Of a stretch of 64,000 nucleotides of DNA, positions 10,420-19,067 are shown piece by piece (the first letter of the stretch is position 1; every line of letters begins with the position of its first letter). Position numbers and translations under genes: made by a program. The DNA is from Novosphingobium meiothermophilum (GTDB taxonomy: Bacteria > Pseudomonadota > Alphaproteobacteria > Sphingomonadales > Sphingomonadaceae), in assembly GCF_003171715.1 (NCBI RefSeq), contig NZ_QGHL01000007.1:558001-622000 (forward strand), in the 5' to 3' direction. A model generated the notes under the pieces. That model ran no database searches, was not told the origin of the DNA, and worked only from the letters and a program-made list of their open reading frames with translations.

Positions 10420-13400
10420 TCAGCCCGAAAAGGAATCCTGAACCACGTGAAGGCGCAGCTTTTCCTGAAGAACCACCTCGCGGGGCACCACGAACAATTG
10501 CGGGGTGTGCGTGTAAAGAAGCGCAGCCTCCACCGGCATTCCCGGATGAATTGCCTCCATCGCAAGAACGTAGGCAGCCATCTGGCGCATGTAGGCGGCG
10601 GGAATCTCGTCAGGCGAACGCGGCGGGCGTCGCGATGTCTTGAAATCGACAATTCGGATGCAGTCCTTGCCGATCACCAGACGATCAACCGTTCCGCTCA
10701 GAACACGGCCGCCAACCACGGCGGCAAGCGGCACTTCTGCCAGCGAATCCGGCCCGAACACATCCGCCCAAGCGGGGTCGGCAAGCACGGCAAGCGCCGC
10801 ATCGACCATCTGCGCATGATCGGCAGCATCGAAATCGGCCGCCGCGCGGGCAAGCCAGGCAAGACCCGCATGACGTCTGGTTTCCGGATCGACTTCGGGA
10901 AGCCGCTCGATCAGGCGGTGCATCAAGGTGCCGCGCCTTGCCGCCAGCAATCCATGCGGGCCTGCCGGTGCGGGCGGATCAGGGGCATCCTCTTCGCCCA
11001 GCGACGACGGTGCCAGCGGGCGCGGCGGCCGGGGTTCCTCGCCAACCGGCTTCAACAGCGCATCAGGCAGGATGATGCGCGGCCCTGTCGCTTCATCCCG
11101 TCGAGGCGCGGCAATCGGCGCAGCAGGGCCGCCCAGCTGCTTGAACCCACCCCAAAGCGGATGATCGCGCCAGTCCTGTCCGAACAGAGGCTCCAGTCTG
11201 GCATACCAGCTATCGGGAGCGATCTCCTCGCCGCCCTTGATCGGCTTGCGCCCCTTCGCGCCGGCAATGAACAGGGCTTCTTCTGCGCGGGTCATGGCCA
11301 CATAAAGCAGGCGCCAGTGCTCTTCGCGCTCGGCACGCATGGCAGCCGCCTCGGCCTCAAGCACTTCTGCGGGCTTTTCCTCCTTGCGCAGCGGCGGAAG
11401 CGGCACCTTGCGCTGCACGCCCGGCAAATCCTCGATCAGTTCCAGATCGCGCGGTCGCGAAGCATCGGGATCATCGGCAGCATCGGCAAGAATGACGATG
11501 GGCGCCTGAAGACCCTTCGAGCCATGCACCGTCATCACTCGCACCAGCCCTTCGGCCTTTCCGGCCTCGCGCTTCAGTTCGCCCTCGCCGGCATCGAACC
11601 AGTGCAGAAACCCGTTCAGGCTTGCCACGTTGGCGCTGGCATAGGCCATGGCGGCATTGACGAGTTCGTCGATGGGATCGTTCGCCTCGCGGCCCAGACG
11701 CGCGACCAGTCGCGCCCGGCCGTCCCATGGCCCCACCAGCAGCCAGTGCAGGAGAACCTGCGGCGGATCGAAATCGGCCCGGTCGAGCAGCTCCAGCAGT
11801 TTGCGGACAGTGGCCACAACGAAGGGGTCGCGTTCATGGCGCAGCCTATCCCACAGCCTGACGCCACGGGGGCGATACCCGTGCTTCAGCAGGTCTTCCT
11901 GCGACCATCCGATGAGCGGTGAGACAAGCAGCGAGGCAAGATTGAGATCATCAAACGGCTGAGCGGCAAAGCGCAGGGCCGCGACAAGATCCTTCACCGG
12001 CAGTGGAGCGCCCAGACGCAGGCGGTCCACCCCCGCAACCGGAACCCCGCGCGCATAGAGCCGCGCCACGATCAGCCCGGCCAGTTCCTTGCGCTTGCGC
12101 ACCAGAACCATGATGTCACCGGCCCCGGCCCGCTTGGGCCCGCCCTTCGCAAGGGTGAAGCCATGGTCCAGCCAGTCCCTGACCTGAAGGGCTATCCGGT
12201 CGGCCAGCTTGCGGTCTGGGCGCGAAAGCCATGACTGGCCATCATCGGTATCCGTCCCGGCTTCGGCGCCATCGCCATGCGCTTCGTCTTCGGGCGCATC
12301 GTCGGCCACAATCTGCCAGATGCCCACGGTGCCGGGCATATCAAGCCCGACATGACGATCCGGCGGCTTTTGCAGGCCGAGACTGTCCCAGCCGATGCCG
12401 GCAAGGGCCGCATCCACGAAATCCAGAATGGGTCGGGCCGTGCGGAAAGACTGGCCAAGCCCCAGCTCCAGCAGTTCGCGGTCCGGATCGCCCAGGACGG
12501 TGGCCACTTGCGCCAGCTGGCGGCGCACCCGTTCGCTGGCCCTTGCGAAGTTTTCCGGGCTGGTGCCCTGAAAGCCGAAGATCGCCTGCTTGTAATCGCC
12601 CACCACGAAGAGCGTTCGCAGCGCTGTGCCATGCTGCCCTTCCCCGGTGAAGAAGTCCGATACCAGCCCTTCAAGCACGATATCCCACTGGGACGCATTG
12701 GTATCCTGCGCTTCATCCACAAGAACGTGATCGAACTGGCGATCCAGCTTGAAGCGGATCCATGCAGCGCTCGTGCGCCGGGTCAGAAGATCGGCGGCAG
12801 TGCGGATCTGGTCATCGAAGTCGATGAAGCCTTCGCGTGCCTTGGCCGCATCCCACGCCAGCGCGAAACGCCTGCCGACGCCAAGCGCCTTATCCAGCAG
12901 CGCTGCCAGTTCAATCCTGCTGCGACAATCCCTGACCGCGGCCAGGCAATCGATCACCCTCGCCGCATACTCCGGATAGTCAGGCTGATGCTTTTCGATG
13001 TTGGTGGTGGATCGGGGCTTGCCTTCGGCCGTCAGGAACACCGCAGCAAAGCTATCGAGCGACTGGAGCCGCTGTTGCGACCCTGCGGCAAGCCAGTCGC
13101 CAAGGACATTGGCGGCATCGATGCCGGTCTTGCGCCCCCACGCCGCATTCATTTCCATGCATCTGCGCACCGAACGGATGTCGAAGGCGTCATCGGCGCA
13201 AAGGGCGGCAAGGGCTTCCTCACCGGCATCCTCATCAAGGCCGATCAGGCGGTTGATGCGCGGGCGCAAAGGGGGCTGCCATGCGCCCGCGCCCTGCCAG
13301 AGATCGTGCGCTCCGGCGCAGCGCAGCAGGAATGCCTCTACCTGCCCTTCGCTGAAACGCAGCGACAGCGACGCCAATTGCTCGATCAGGGCATCATCGC

Positions 13401-13914
13401 CCTGCTCCTGCGCGCCGACGAGCATCTCCGCCAGCACCTGTCGCACCAGCACGGCGCGGTCCCGGTCTTCCATGGCGCGCGTGCCGGGACGCAGACCGGC
13501 TTCAACGGGAAACGCGCCCAGCAACCACTGGCTGAAAGCATGGATGGTCTCGATCCGCAGCCCGCCGCCCGGACAGTCGAGCACGGCGGCAAAGCGGCTG
13601 CGTGCGCGGGCCAGTGTCTTCGGATCGCACGGCGCGCCGATGGCCAGCATGTCCTTTGCCAGCAGCGTATCGTCCATCCGCACCCAGCTCGCCAGAACCT
13701 CGTTCACACGGGTGGCCATTTCGGCCGCGCCTGCCTTCGTGAAAGTAAGGCACAGGATCTGGTCCGGCTCGACGCCATCCTGCAACAGCAGACGCAGGAC
13801 GCGCGCCGAAAGCACCTGCGTCTTTCCGGTTCCTGCCGAAGCAGAAAGCCAGACGGTGCGCTGTGGGTGCACCGCATCGGCCTGACTGGCCTTAAGCGGA
13901 TAGACCTTGCTCAT
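10420..13914 (-). CDS. addA: Double-strand-break repair helicase-nuclease subunit AddA
   Basis: 1164 aa from the ATG at 13914 (MSKVYPLKASQADAV); the frame is open 12 codons further upstream, but this ATG overlaps the addB stop as ATGA. It is a UvrD/RecB-like helicase with Walker A SASAGTGKTQV at about residue 25, LCLTFTKAGAAEM, the Walker B region LVDEAQDTN, VMTVHGSKGLQ and a C-terminal RecB-type nuclease motif IVDFKTSRRPP. With AddB it resects broken ends and loads RecA at Chi-like sites, replacing RecBCD. Confidence 0.96.
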   Translation of the reverse strand: MSKVYPLKASQADAVHPQRTVWLSASAGTGKTQVLSARVLRLLLQDGVEPDQILCLTFTKAGAAEMATRVNEVLASWVRMDDTLLAKDMLAIGAPCDPKTLARARSRFAAVLDCPGGGLRIETIHAFSQWLLGAFPVEAGLRPGTRAMEDRDRAVLVRQVLAEMLVGAQEQGDDALIEQLASLSLRFSEGQVEAFLLRCAGAHDLWQGAGAWQPPLRPRINRLIGLDEDAGEEALAALCADDAFDIRSVRRCMEMNAAWGRKTGIDAANVLGDWLAAGSQQRLQSLDSFAAVFLTAEGKPRSTTNIEKHQPDYPEYAARVIDCLAAVRDCRSRIELAALLDKALGVGRRFALAWDAAKAREGFIDFDDQIRTAADLLTRRTSAAWIRFKLDRQFDHVLVDEAQDTNASQWDIVLEGLVSDFFTGEGQHGTALRTLFVVGDYKQAIFGFQGTSPENFARASERVRRQLAQVATVLGDPDRELLELGLGQSFRTARPILDFVDAALAGIGWDSLGLQKPPDRHVGLDMPGTVGIWQIVADDAPEDEAHGDGAEAGTDTDDGQSWLSRPDRKLADRIALQVRDWLDHGFTLAKGGPKRAGAGDIMVLVRKRKELAGLIVARLYARGVPVAGVDRLRLGAPLPVKDLVAALRFAAQPFDDLNLASLLVSPLIGWSQEDLLKHGYRPRGVRLWDRLRHERDPFVVATVRKLLELLDRADFDPPQVLLHWLLVGPWDGRARLVARLGREANDPIDELVNAAMAYASANVASLNGFLHWFDAGEGELKREAGKAEGLVRVMTVHGSKGLQAPIVILADAADDPDASRPRDLELIEDLPGVQRKVPLPPLRKEEKPAEVLEAEAAAMRAEREEHWRLLYVAMTRAEEALFIAGAKGRKPIKGGEEIAPDSWYARLEPLFGQDWRDHPLWGGFKQLGGPAAPIAAPRRDEATGPRIILPDALLKPVGEEPRPPRPLAPSSLGEEDAPDPPAPAGPHGLLAARRGTLMHRLIERLPEVDPETRRHAGLAWLARAAADFDAADHAQMVDAALAVLADPAWADVFGPDSLAEVPLAAVVGGRVLSGTVDRLVIGKDCIRIVDFKTSRRPPRSPDEIPAAYMRQMAAYVLAMEAIHPGMPVEAALLYTHTPQLFVVPREVVLQEKLRLHVVQDSFSG

Positions 13915-16913
13915 GCCTGCGGCTCCCCATCGCCTTCGCGGCCCTGCCATTCGTCAAGGCGCATGAGCTGGTCATAATCGGCATAGCCGGGGAGGTTCGG
14001 GTTGAGGCGCGCCGTGAACGGTTCGCTGCCCAGAAGCCACCGCGCGATCGCATCGCGCAGATAGCGCTCGGTTTCCGGCAGGAAATCCTCGCGCCTGACC
14101 CCGGCCTTCTTGCGTCCATCAAGGATCGGACTGTCGGCATAGCCAAAGCCACGCTGTTTGTTGCGGCCAAGCGACCAGTATTCGAATACCGATGGCTCTC
14201 CTGCCACGCCTGCCATCCCGCCCCGGCTGGCGATCAATCCGATAAGGCCAAGCTGCAGCGCAAATCCTTGCTCCACCATACTTCCGGAGGGCGGCTTGCC
14301 GGTCTTGTAGTCGACGATGGCCAGCGTGCCGTCAGCAAGCCGGTCGATCCGGTCGGCCCGGCCGTGAATGCGGATACCGTCAACCGTGATTTCGCCTTCG
14401 CACTCCACCGCAAGAACCTCGCGCCCTTCACCCGCCAGCAGGTCTGTGCGTTCCTCGATCCACAGCAGGGCATCGATCAGCCGAGGCTTCCACATTGCGC
14501 GCATGAAGGGGTGCGCACTCATTTCGTCGAACATGCGCTCGGCCAGCGGCACAAGGTTGCCGGGTATGCCGCCGCCTTCGTGCCATGCTTTCAGCACATC
14601 GTGCACCGCCGTGCCTTTCCACGCCGCGCTGGGATCGGCATCGATGGGATCAAGCTTGCGCAAGCCCAGAATGGCGCTGGCATAGAACTGGTAGGGATCG
14701 CTGCGCAGCCGATCGAGCGCCGTGACCGCGATCGGCACCCGGCGCTGCTCAGGTGCAGGCATGGGTTGCGGGCGCGGATGAGGCGGCACCGGATCGGGAT
14801 TTGCAAGTGCGCGCGCCAGTTCGACCGCCCGCTTTTCCTTGCGCAGATCATCAGCCAGCATGGCTTCCATCCGCAGCAGGAACCGCGAGGGGATCACCGG
14901 GCCACTGGCATCGCGCACGGCGTAGCTGAGCACGACTTCGGGAGCGCCAAGCGCCGAGGCCAGATCGTGTGCGGCAAGACCAATGCGGAAATCCGCTCCC
15001 GGAATGCCCAGCGCCCGCAGGATGGCAGGTGCAAGGATCGGGTCGGGCGCAGCGCTGCCCGGCCAGGTGCCTTCGGTCAACCCGGCGCAGATCACCAGAT
15101 CGGCCCGGCTCATCCGGGCTTCGAGCAGGCCGTAGATGGCAAGGCGGGGATGGCCGCCATAGGGAGGCCGAACGGCACAATCCTGCATGGCATCGCGCAG
15201 CAGGGCAGACAGTTCCTCGCACGGCAGATGAAGCGCAGCCAGAGGTGCCGCCTCGCGCCATTGCTCGATGAAGCGGGCGAGACTTCGCCCGTCGGCATTG
15301 GCCCAAAGTCCGGCTCCGCACAGCAGTTCGCCGACTTCGCACAAGGTATCGAGCGCCGCGTCCAGCCCGACCTTTCCTTCCAGCGAAACGATCGGAAACA
15401 GCAGGTCTTCAACCGATGACCACCACACTGCAAGACCGGGGTAGCGTTCCTCGGCACGCTCGGCGGCCTGCCGGATGGCGGCAAGTCCCGGCCCCGGTCG
15501 CGGGCCGCGCAAGACCAGATCAAGCTGGCGAACGCGTTCCAGCCAAGCTGCCCTGCCCGCACCGGGTTGCACCAGCGGGTGGCCCAGCAGCGCCAGCAGC
15601 GGCACCGGCGCGCAGCGCTGCGCCACCACTTCGGCAAGCAGGAGCAGCACGCGCCCGGCTGCCGTCTGCGCCAGAGGTTTGCCCGCAGTATCATCGGCAA
15701 CGATGTTCCAGCGCCGAAGATGCGCGATCACCCGCGCCGCGAGCGACCGGTCCGGCGTGACGACAGCCACGCGGCGCTCAGGAATGGCCAGCGCCTCGCG
15801 CACCAGCACGGCAATGGCCTGCGCCTCTTCTTCGGGGTGCGCCGTCTCCATGACCCTGACCCCGGACATGCGCCGTTCCTTCGCTTCCAGCCTCGCCCAC
15901 GAAGTGCTGGCTTCTGGCGGAAGAAACAGGTTGGAAATCGCGCGGCTGCGCTCCGGCGGGGCCGCTGCAATGCCTGAACGATGCCACGGCTCAACTTCTG
16001 TGCGGGCGATACCCATGCGATTGAGCAGCAGCTTCAGATGATACTGGGGGTGGGTGATGATATCGCCGCGCTCGAACACGCCGCCATGAGCGCCGCCCGC
16101 CGAGCCAAGCGAATCCCAGACCGCATCGTCCATTGCCAGATCAAGATCGGGCAGGATCACTCCGCCATCGGGCATATCAGCCACGACGCGCAGCAATCTG
16201 GCCACGGCGGGCGAGGCAGACGTAACCCCAGCCGCAACCACAGGATGGCGCGGCGGCGAATTGCGCCATGATTGCGCCGCATGATCGAGCAGGCGATTGC
16301 GCCGTTCTGGCGCGTCCAGCTTGCCCATCGCCTTGAGTTCTTCTTCCCACCGGAAGAACACCGCAGCAAAAAGCCGTGTCGCATCCTTCCAGTGATCCGA
16401 TAGTTCGGCGGCAATACCGACCACCTCGTCCTTGAGGATATCGGGAGGATAGACACCTTCGACGAGGAGCCGGTCGATCGTCTGCGCGATGCCCCGCGCC
16501 TGACGCAGAAGCGCCGCCGCGCCCGGCGCCTCATCGCCCAGTTCGAAGCGCAGCAGATCAGCCAGTCTGAGCAGACGGAAGGTGGGATCGACTGCTGAGG
16601 GAATATCCGCGCCCGCCCCGATCGGATCAAGCAGCGGCCCCAGCGTCTCGTCGAGATCAAGATCGCCCACCACGGCCATGCGCGGCAGCAGCAGCCCCCC
16701 GCGACCGCCGCTGTCGCTCTCCCGCACGAAAGCCTCGGTCACGATCCGCACTGCCCGCTGGCTTGGCAGGAGCAGCGTCAGGCGGGCAAGGCCAAAGCGA
16801 TCTTCGCGGTAGCGCGGGATCAGTCCGGAAACCAGCGCATCGGCAAAACCCCGATGGGCCGCGATCGACCAGACGCGCGGACCCGAACGCCGACGCGTTT
16901 CGTGCGCCGTCAT
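13911..16913 (-). CDS. addB: Double-strand-break repair protein AddB
   Basis: 1000 aa from the ATG at 16913 (MTAHETRRR). The frame runs 111 codons further upstream, but that part lies over murU in another frame, and the chosen ATG overlaps the murU stop as TGATG. The N-terminal region is an inactive-helicase-like fold (LTLLLPSQRAVR). The C-terminal nuclease domain has IVDYKTGKPPSG, the metal-binding GIRIHGRADRID segment before it, and AVECEGEIT. It partners AddA in recombinational repair. Stop-start overlaps on both sides (murU-addB-addA) suggest one transcript. Confidence 0.94.
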   Translation of the reverse strand: MTAHETRRRSGPRVWSIAAHRGFADALVSGLIPRYREDRFGLARLTLLLPSQRAVRIVTEAFVRESDSGGRGGLLLPRMAVVGDLDLDETLGPLLDPIGAGADIPSAVDPTFRLLRLADLLRFELGDEAPGAAALLRQARGIAQTIDRLLVEGVYPPDILKDEVVGIAAELSDHWKDATRLFAAVFFRWEEELKAMGKLDAPERRNRLLDHAAQSWRNSPPRHPVVAAGVTSASPAVARLLRVVADMPDGGVILPDLDLAMDDAVWDSLGSAGGAHGGVFERGDIITHPQYHLKLLLNRMGIARTEVEPWHRSGIAAAPPERSRAISNLFLPPEASTSWARLEAKERRMSGVRVMETAHPEEEAQAIAVLVREALAIPERRVAVVTPDRSLAARVIAHLRRWNIVADDTAGKPLAQTAAGRVLLLLAEVVAQRCAPVPLLALLGHPLVQPGAGRAAWLERVRQLDLVLRGPRPGPGLAAIRQAAERAEERYPGLAVWWSSVEDLLFPIVSLEGKVGLDAALDTLCEVGELLCGAGLWANADGRSLARFIEQWREAAPLAALHLPCEELSALLRDAMQDCAVRPPYGGHPRLAIYGLLEARMSRADLVICAGLTEGTWPGSAAPDPILAPAILRALGIPGADFRIGLAAHDLASALGAPEVVLSYAVRDASGPVIPSRFLLRMEAMLADDLRKEKRAVELARALANPDPVPPHPRPQPMPAPEQRRVPIAVTALDRLRSDPYQFYASAILGLRKLDPIDADPSAAWKGTAVHDVLKAWHEGGGIPGNLVPLAERMFDEMSAHPFMRAMWKPRLIDALLWIEERTDLLAGEGREVLAVECEGEITVDGIRIHGRADRIDRLADGTLAIVDYKTGKPPSGSMVEQGFALQLGLIGLIASRGGMAGVAGEPSVFEYWSLGRNKQRGFGYADSPILDGRKKAGVRREDFLPETERYLRDAIARWLLGSEPFTARLNPNLPGYADYDQLMRLDEWQGREGDGEPQA

Positions 16914-17635
16914 CAATAGCGCTCTAGCGCCGCCTCGGTCGGCGCAATCATCTGCGGCTCGCCCACTTCGAACCAGAGGCCCTGATGCGCAAGGCCATGA
17001 AGCCGCCCTTCGGCCATTGCCCGTTGCCACAATGCCATGGTGCCGAACGCCCCTTCGGGCGCGTCGCGCAGCAGACGGTGCGACACAATCTGGATGCCGC
17101 TGTAGATGAAGGGCGCAACCCTCCCGGAACGACGGCGGGAGATGCGGCCCAGAGCGTCCATGTGAAAATCGCCCTTCCCGCGATAGTTGAATGCCCGCGC
17201 ATGGGGCACCAGCAGAAGCAGGGCATCCATCCGCTCGGCATCCCAATGGTCGGAAAGATGCGCAAAGACGTTGCGCGGGCCGTCAAGCCACACGTTGTCG
17301 CTGTTCAGGCAGAAGAAGGGATCGGTGTCGATGAGGGGAAGCGCCTTGACCATGCCCCCACCCGTTTCCAGCAGGGCTGAACGCTCGTCGGAAATCGCGA
17401 TGGCCGGTTCGTTTCGCTGCCCAAGATAGGCTTCCAGCGCATCGGCCAGATAGTGCACATTCACCACCGCACGCGCCACGCCCGCATCGCGCAGTTTGTC
17501 GAGCGCGTGATCGATGAGCGGCTTGCCCGCCACCTTGACCAGAGGCTTCGGGCGGGTGGCGGTAAGCGGTCTCATCCGCTTGCCCAGACCCGCCGCAAGG
17601 ACCATGGCTACATCGCTGGCAAGCGGGCGGTTCAT
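16913..17635 (-). CDS. murU: N-acetylmuramate-1-phosphate uridylyltransferase MurU
   Basis: 240 aa from the ATG at 17635, which overlaps the amgK stop (ATGA). It is a nucleotidyltransferase with the N-terminal signature LAAGLGKRMRPLT, followed by KPLVKVAGKPLIDH and the metal-binding NSDNVW. In the AmgK-MurU recycling route this enzyme makes UDP-MurNAc from MurNAc-1-P, bypassing de novo synthesis and giving intrinsic fosfomycin tolerance. The general family (sugar-1-phosphate nucleotidyltransferase) is certain. The MurU assignment rests on its pairing with the kinase directly upstream. Confidence 0.88.
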   Translation of the reverse strand: MNRPLASDVAMVLAAGLGKRMRPLTATRPKPLVKVAGKPLIDHALDKLRDAGVARAVVNVHYLADALEAYLGQRNEPAIAISDERSALLETGGGMVKALPLIDTDPFFCLNSDNVWLDGPRNVFAHLSDHWDAERMDALLLLVPHARAFNYRGKGDFHMDALGRISRRRSGRVAPFIYSGIQIVSHRLLRDAPEGAFGTMALWQRAMAEGRLHGLAHQGLWFEVGEPQMIAPTEAALERY

Positions 17636-18627
17636 GGATCGAACCTTCCGCCTCCCGCCGCGCGCACTTCGGCCGGTATGTTCGCTGCAAACCACTGCGC
17701 CACCGGCTCAAGCGCCGGATGGGCCAGATCGCGTTCCATCGCTGCCCAGACCCGCGGAATGTAATCGAGATAGCGAGGCTTGCCGTCGCGCTTCCACAGG
17801 CGCACGAAAATGCCCACGATCTTGGCGTTGCGCTGAGCGCCCAGCCGGGCATAGTCGGCAAGGAACTCCTGCGCCGCAGCGGCTGCAAGACCGGCCTTGT
17901 CCAGATAATGGTCGACCATGCGCTGTTCCAGTTCGGCCGATACCTCGCGCCGGGCATCCTGAAGCAGCGACACCAGATCGTAGGCCGGATGTCCGACAAG
18001 GGCGTCCTGAAAATCAAGCAGCCCCTGCCGGTCCAATCCTCCAAGCAGCATGATGTTTTCGGCGTGATAGTCGCGCAGCACCGTGACGCCGGGGCGCTGG
18101 CGCGGCAGAAGCTGGGTCAGCACGCTCTCCCAGGCCGCGGCCCAGTCTGGCCCGTTCACGTAAAGCCCGCGCGTGGGCACGAACCAGTCGACGAACAGCT
18201 TGGCCTCGCGCTGATACTCGGCCAGCGTATAGCCGGTGAACGGACCGGGCGGCAGTCGGTGCAGTTCGACCAGCGCATCGACCGCGCGGCGGTAGACCTC
18301 GTCCTCGTCCTGCGGCCATGCATCAAGGTATTCACGCATCCGGATCGTTCCGAAATCTTCCAGCAGCACGAAGCCCCTGTCGGCGTCTTCTGCAAGGATG
18401 TGCGGCGCGCGCATTCCGTTTGCATCAAGCCATTTCGCCGCGCGCAGGAAGGGCCTGGGATCCTCGTTCGGAGGGGGCGCGTGCATCAGCATCGCGCTGG
18501 CATCCTGCCTGCGGATGCGGAAATATCGCCTGAACGAGGCATCGCCCGGCTGAGGTTCGATAACGCTGCCCAGCCATCCCGCCTTGGTCAGGAAGTCTTC
18601 GGTGCCGGGGGGAATGGTCAGGTCCAT
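17632..18627 (-). CDS. amgK: Anomeric MurNAc/GlcNAc kinase AmgK (APH family)
   Basis: 331 aa from the ATG at 18627 (MDLTIPPGTEDF), which overlaps the tsaE end by 10 bases. It has an aminoglycoside-phosphotransferase fold: ASFRRYFRI and a Lys-containing N-lobe, the catalytic loop LRDYHAENIML and the metal-binding LLDFQDAL. AmgK phosphorylates MurNAc or GlcNAc at the anomeric carbon and hands the product to MurU, encoded immediately downstream. The function is inferred from family and pairing. Confidence 0.88.
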   Translation of the reverse strand: MDLTIPPGTEDFLTKAGWLGSVIEPQPGDASFRRYFRIRRQDASAMLMHAPPPNEDPRPFLRAAKWLDANGMRAPHILAEDADRGFVLLEDFGTIRMREYLDAWPQDEDEVYRRAVDALVELHRLPPGPFTGYTLAEYQREAKLFVDWFVPTRGLYVNGPDWAAAWESVLTQLLPRQRPGVTVLRDYHAENIMLLGGLDRQGLLDFQDALVGHPAYDLVSLLQDARREVSAELEQRMVDHYLDKAGLAAAAAQEFLADYARLGAQRNAKIVGIFVRLWKRDGKPRYLDYIPRVWAAMERDLAHPALEPVAQWFAANIPAEVRAAGGGRFDP

Positions 18628-19067
18628 GAGCCTCGCTCTAGCCAATCGCGGCCCGGCAGGACAATGGCCCGCCTGCCGTTTTCCGTGGATTCCAGAAGGA
18701 TTTGCAGGCACCCCGCCTCGTGCGCGAAGCCGCCGGCATGTTCGGGCCATTCCGCCAGCAGCGCTGCGCCCTGCCGGTAATCATCCAGCCCGATCTCAAG
18801 CGCTTCCGAAGGATGCTCAAGCCGGTAGAAATCGGCATGAACAAGAGGAATGCGCACGGCGGGCGGATCATACAGCTCGATGATCGCGAAACTTGGGCTG
18901 GGCACTTCGCCTTCGTGCCCCAGGGCCGCGATGATCGCGCGCACCAGTGTCGTCTTGCCCGCTCCCAGCCCGCCGGAAAGTGCGACCACATCGCCCGTGC
19001 GCAGATCATTCGCAATCCGCTTGGCCAGTGCACGCGAAGCGGCCAGATCGGGCAGATCGACGATCAC
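18618..19067 (-). CDS. tsaE: tRNA threonylcarbamoyladenosine biosynthesis ATPase TsaE
   Basis: 149 aa with a GTG start at 19067 that overlaps the divL stop (GTGA). It has the Walker A motif GGLGAGKTTLVR, the family SPSFAIIELY segment and the VHADFYRLE motif, followed by the acidic LLAEWPE. TsaE is the P-loop protein that assists TsaD/TsaB in making the universal t6A37 modification of ANN-decoding tRNAs. Its placement between divL and amgK in an overlapping string suggests co-transcription. Confidence 0.96.
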   Translation of the reverse strand: MIVDLPDLAASRALAKRIANDLRTGDVVALSGGLGAGKTTLVRAIIAALGHEGEVPSPSFAIIELYDPPAVRIPLVHADFYRLEHPSEALEIGLDDYRQGAALLAEWPEHAGGFAHEAGCLQILLESTENGRRAIVLPGRDWLERGSWT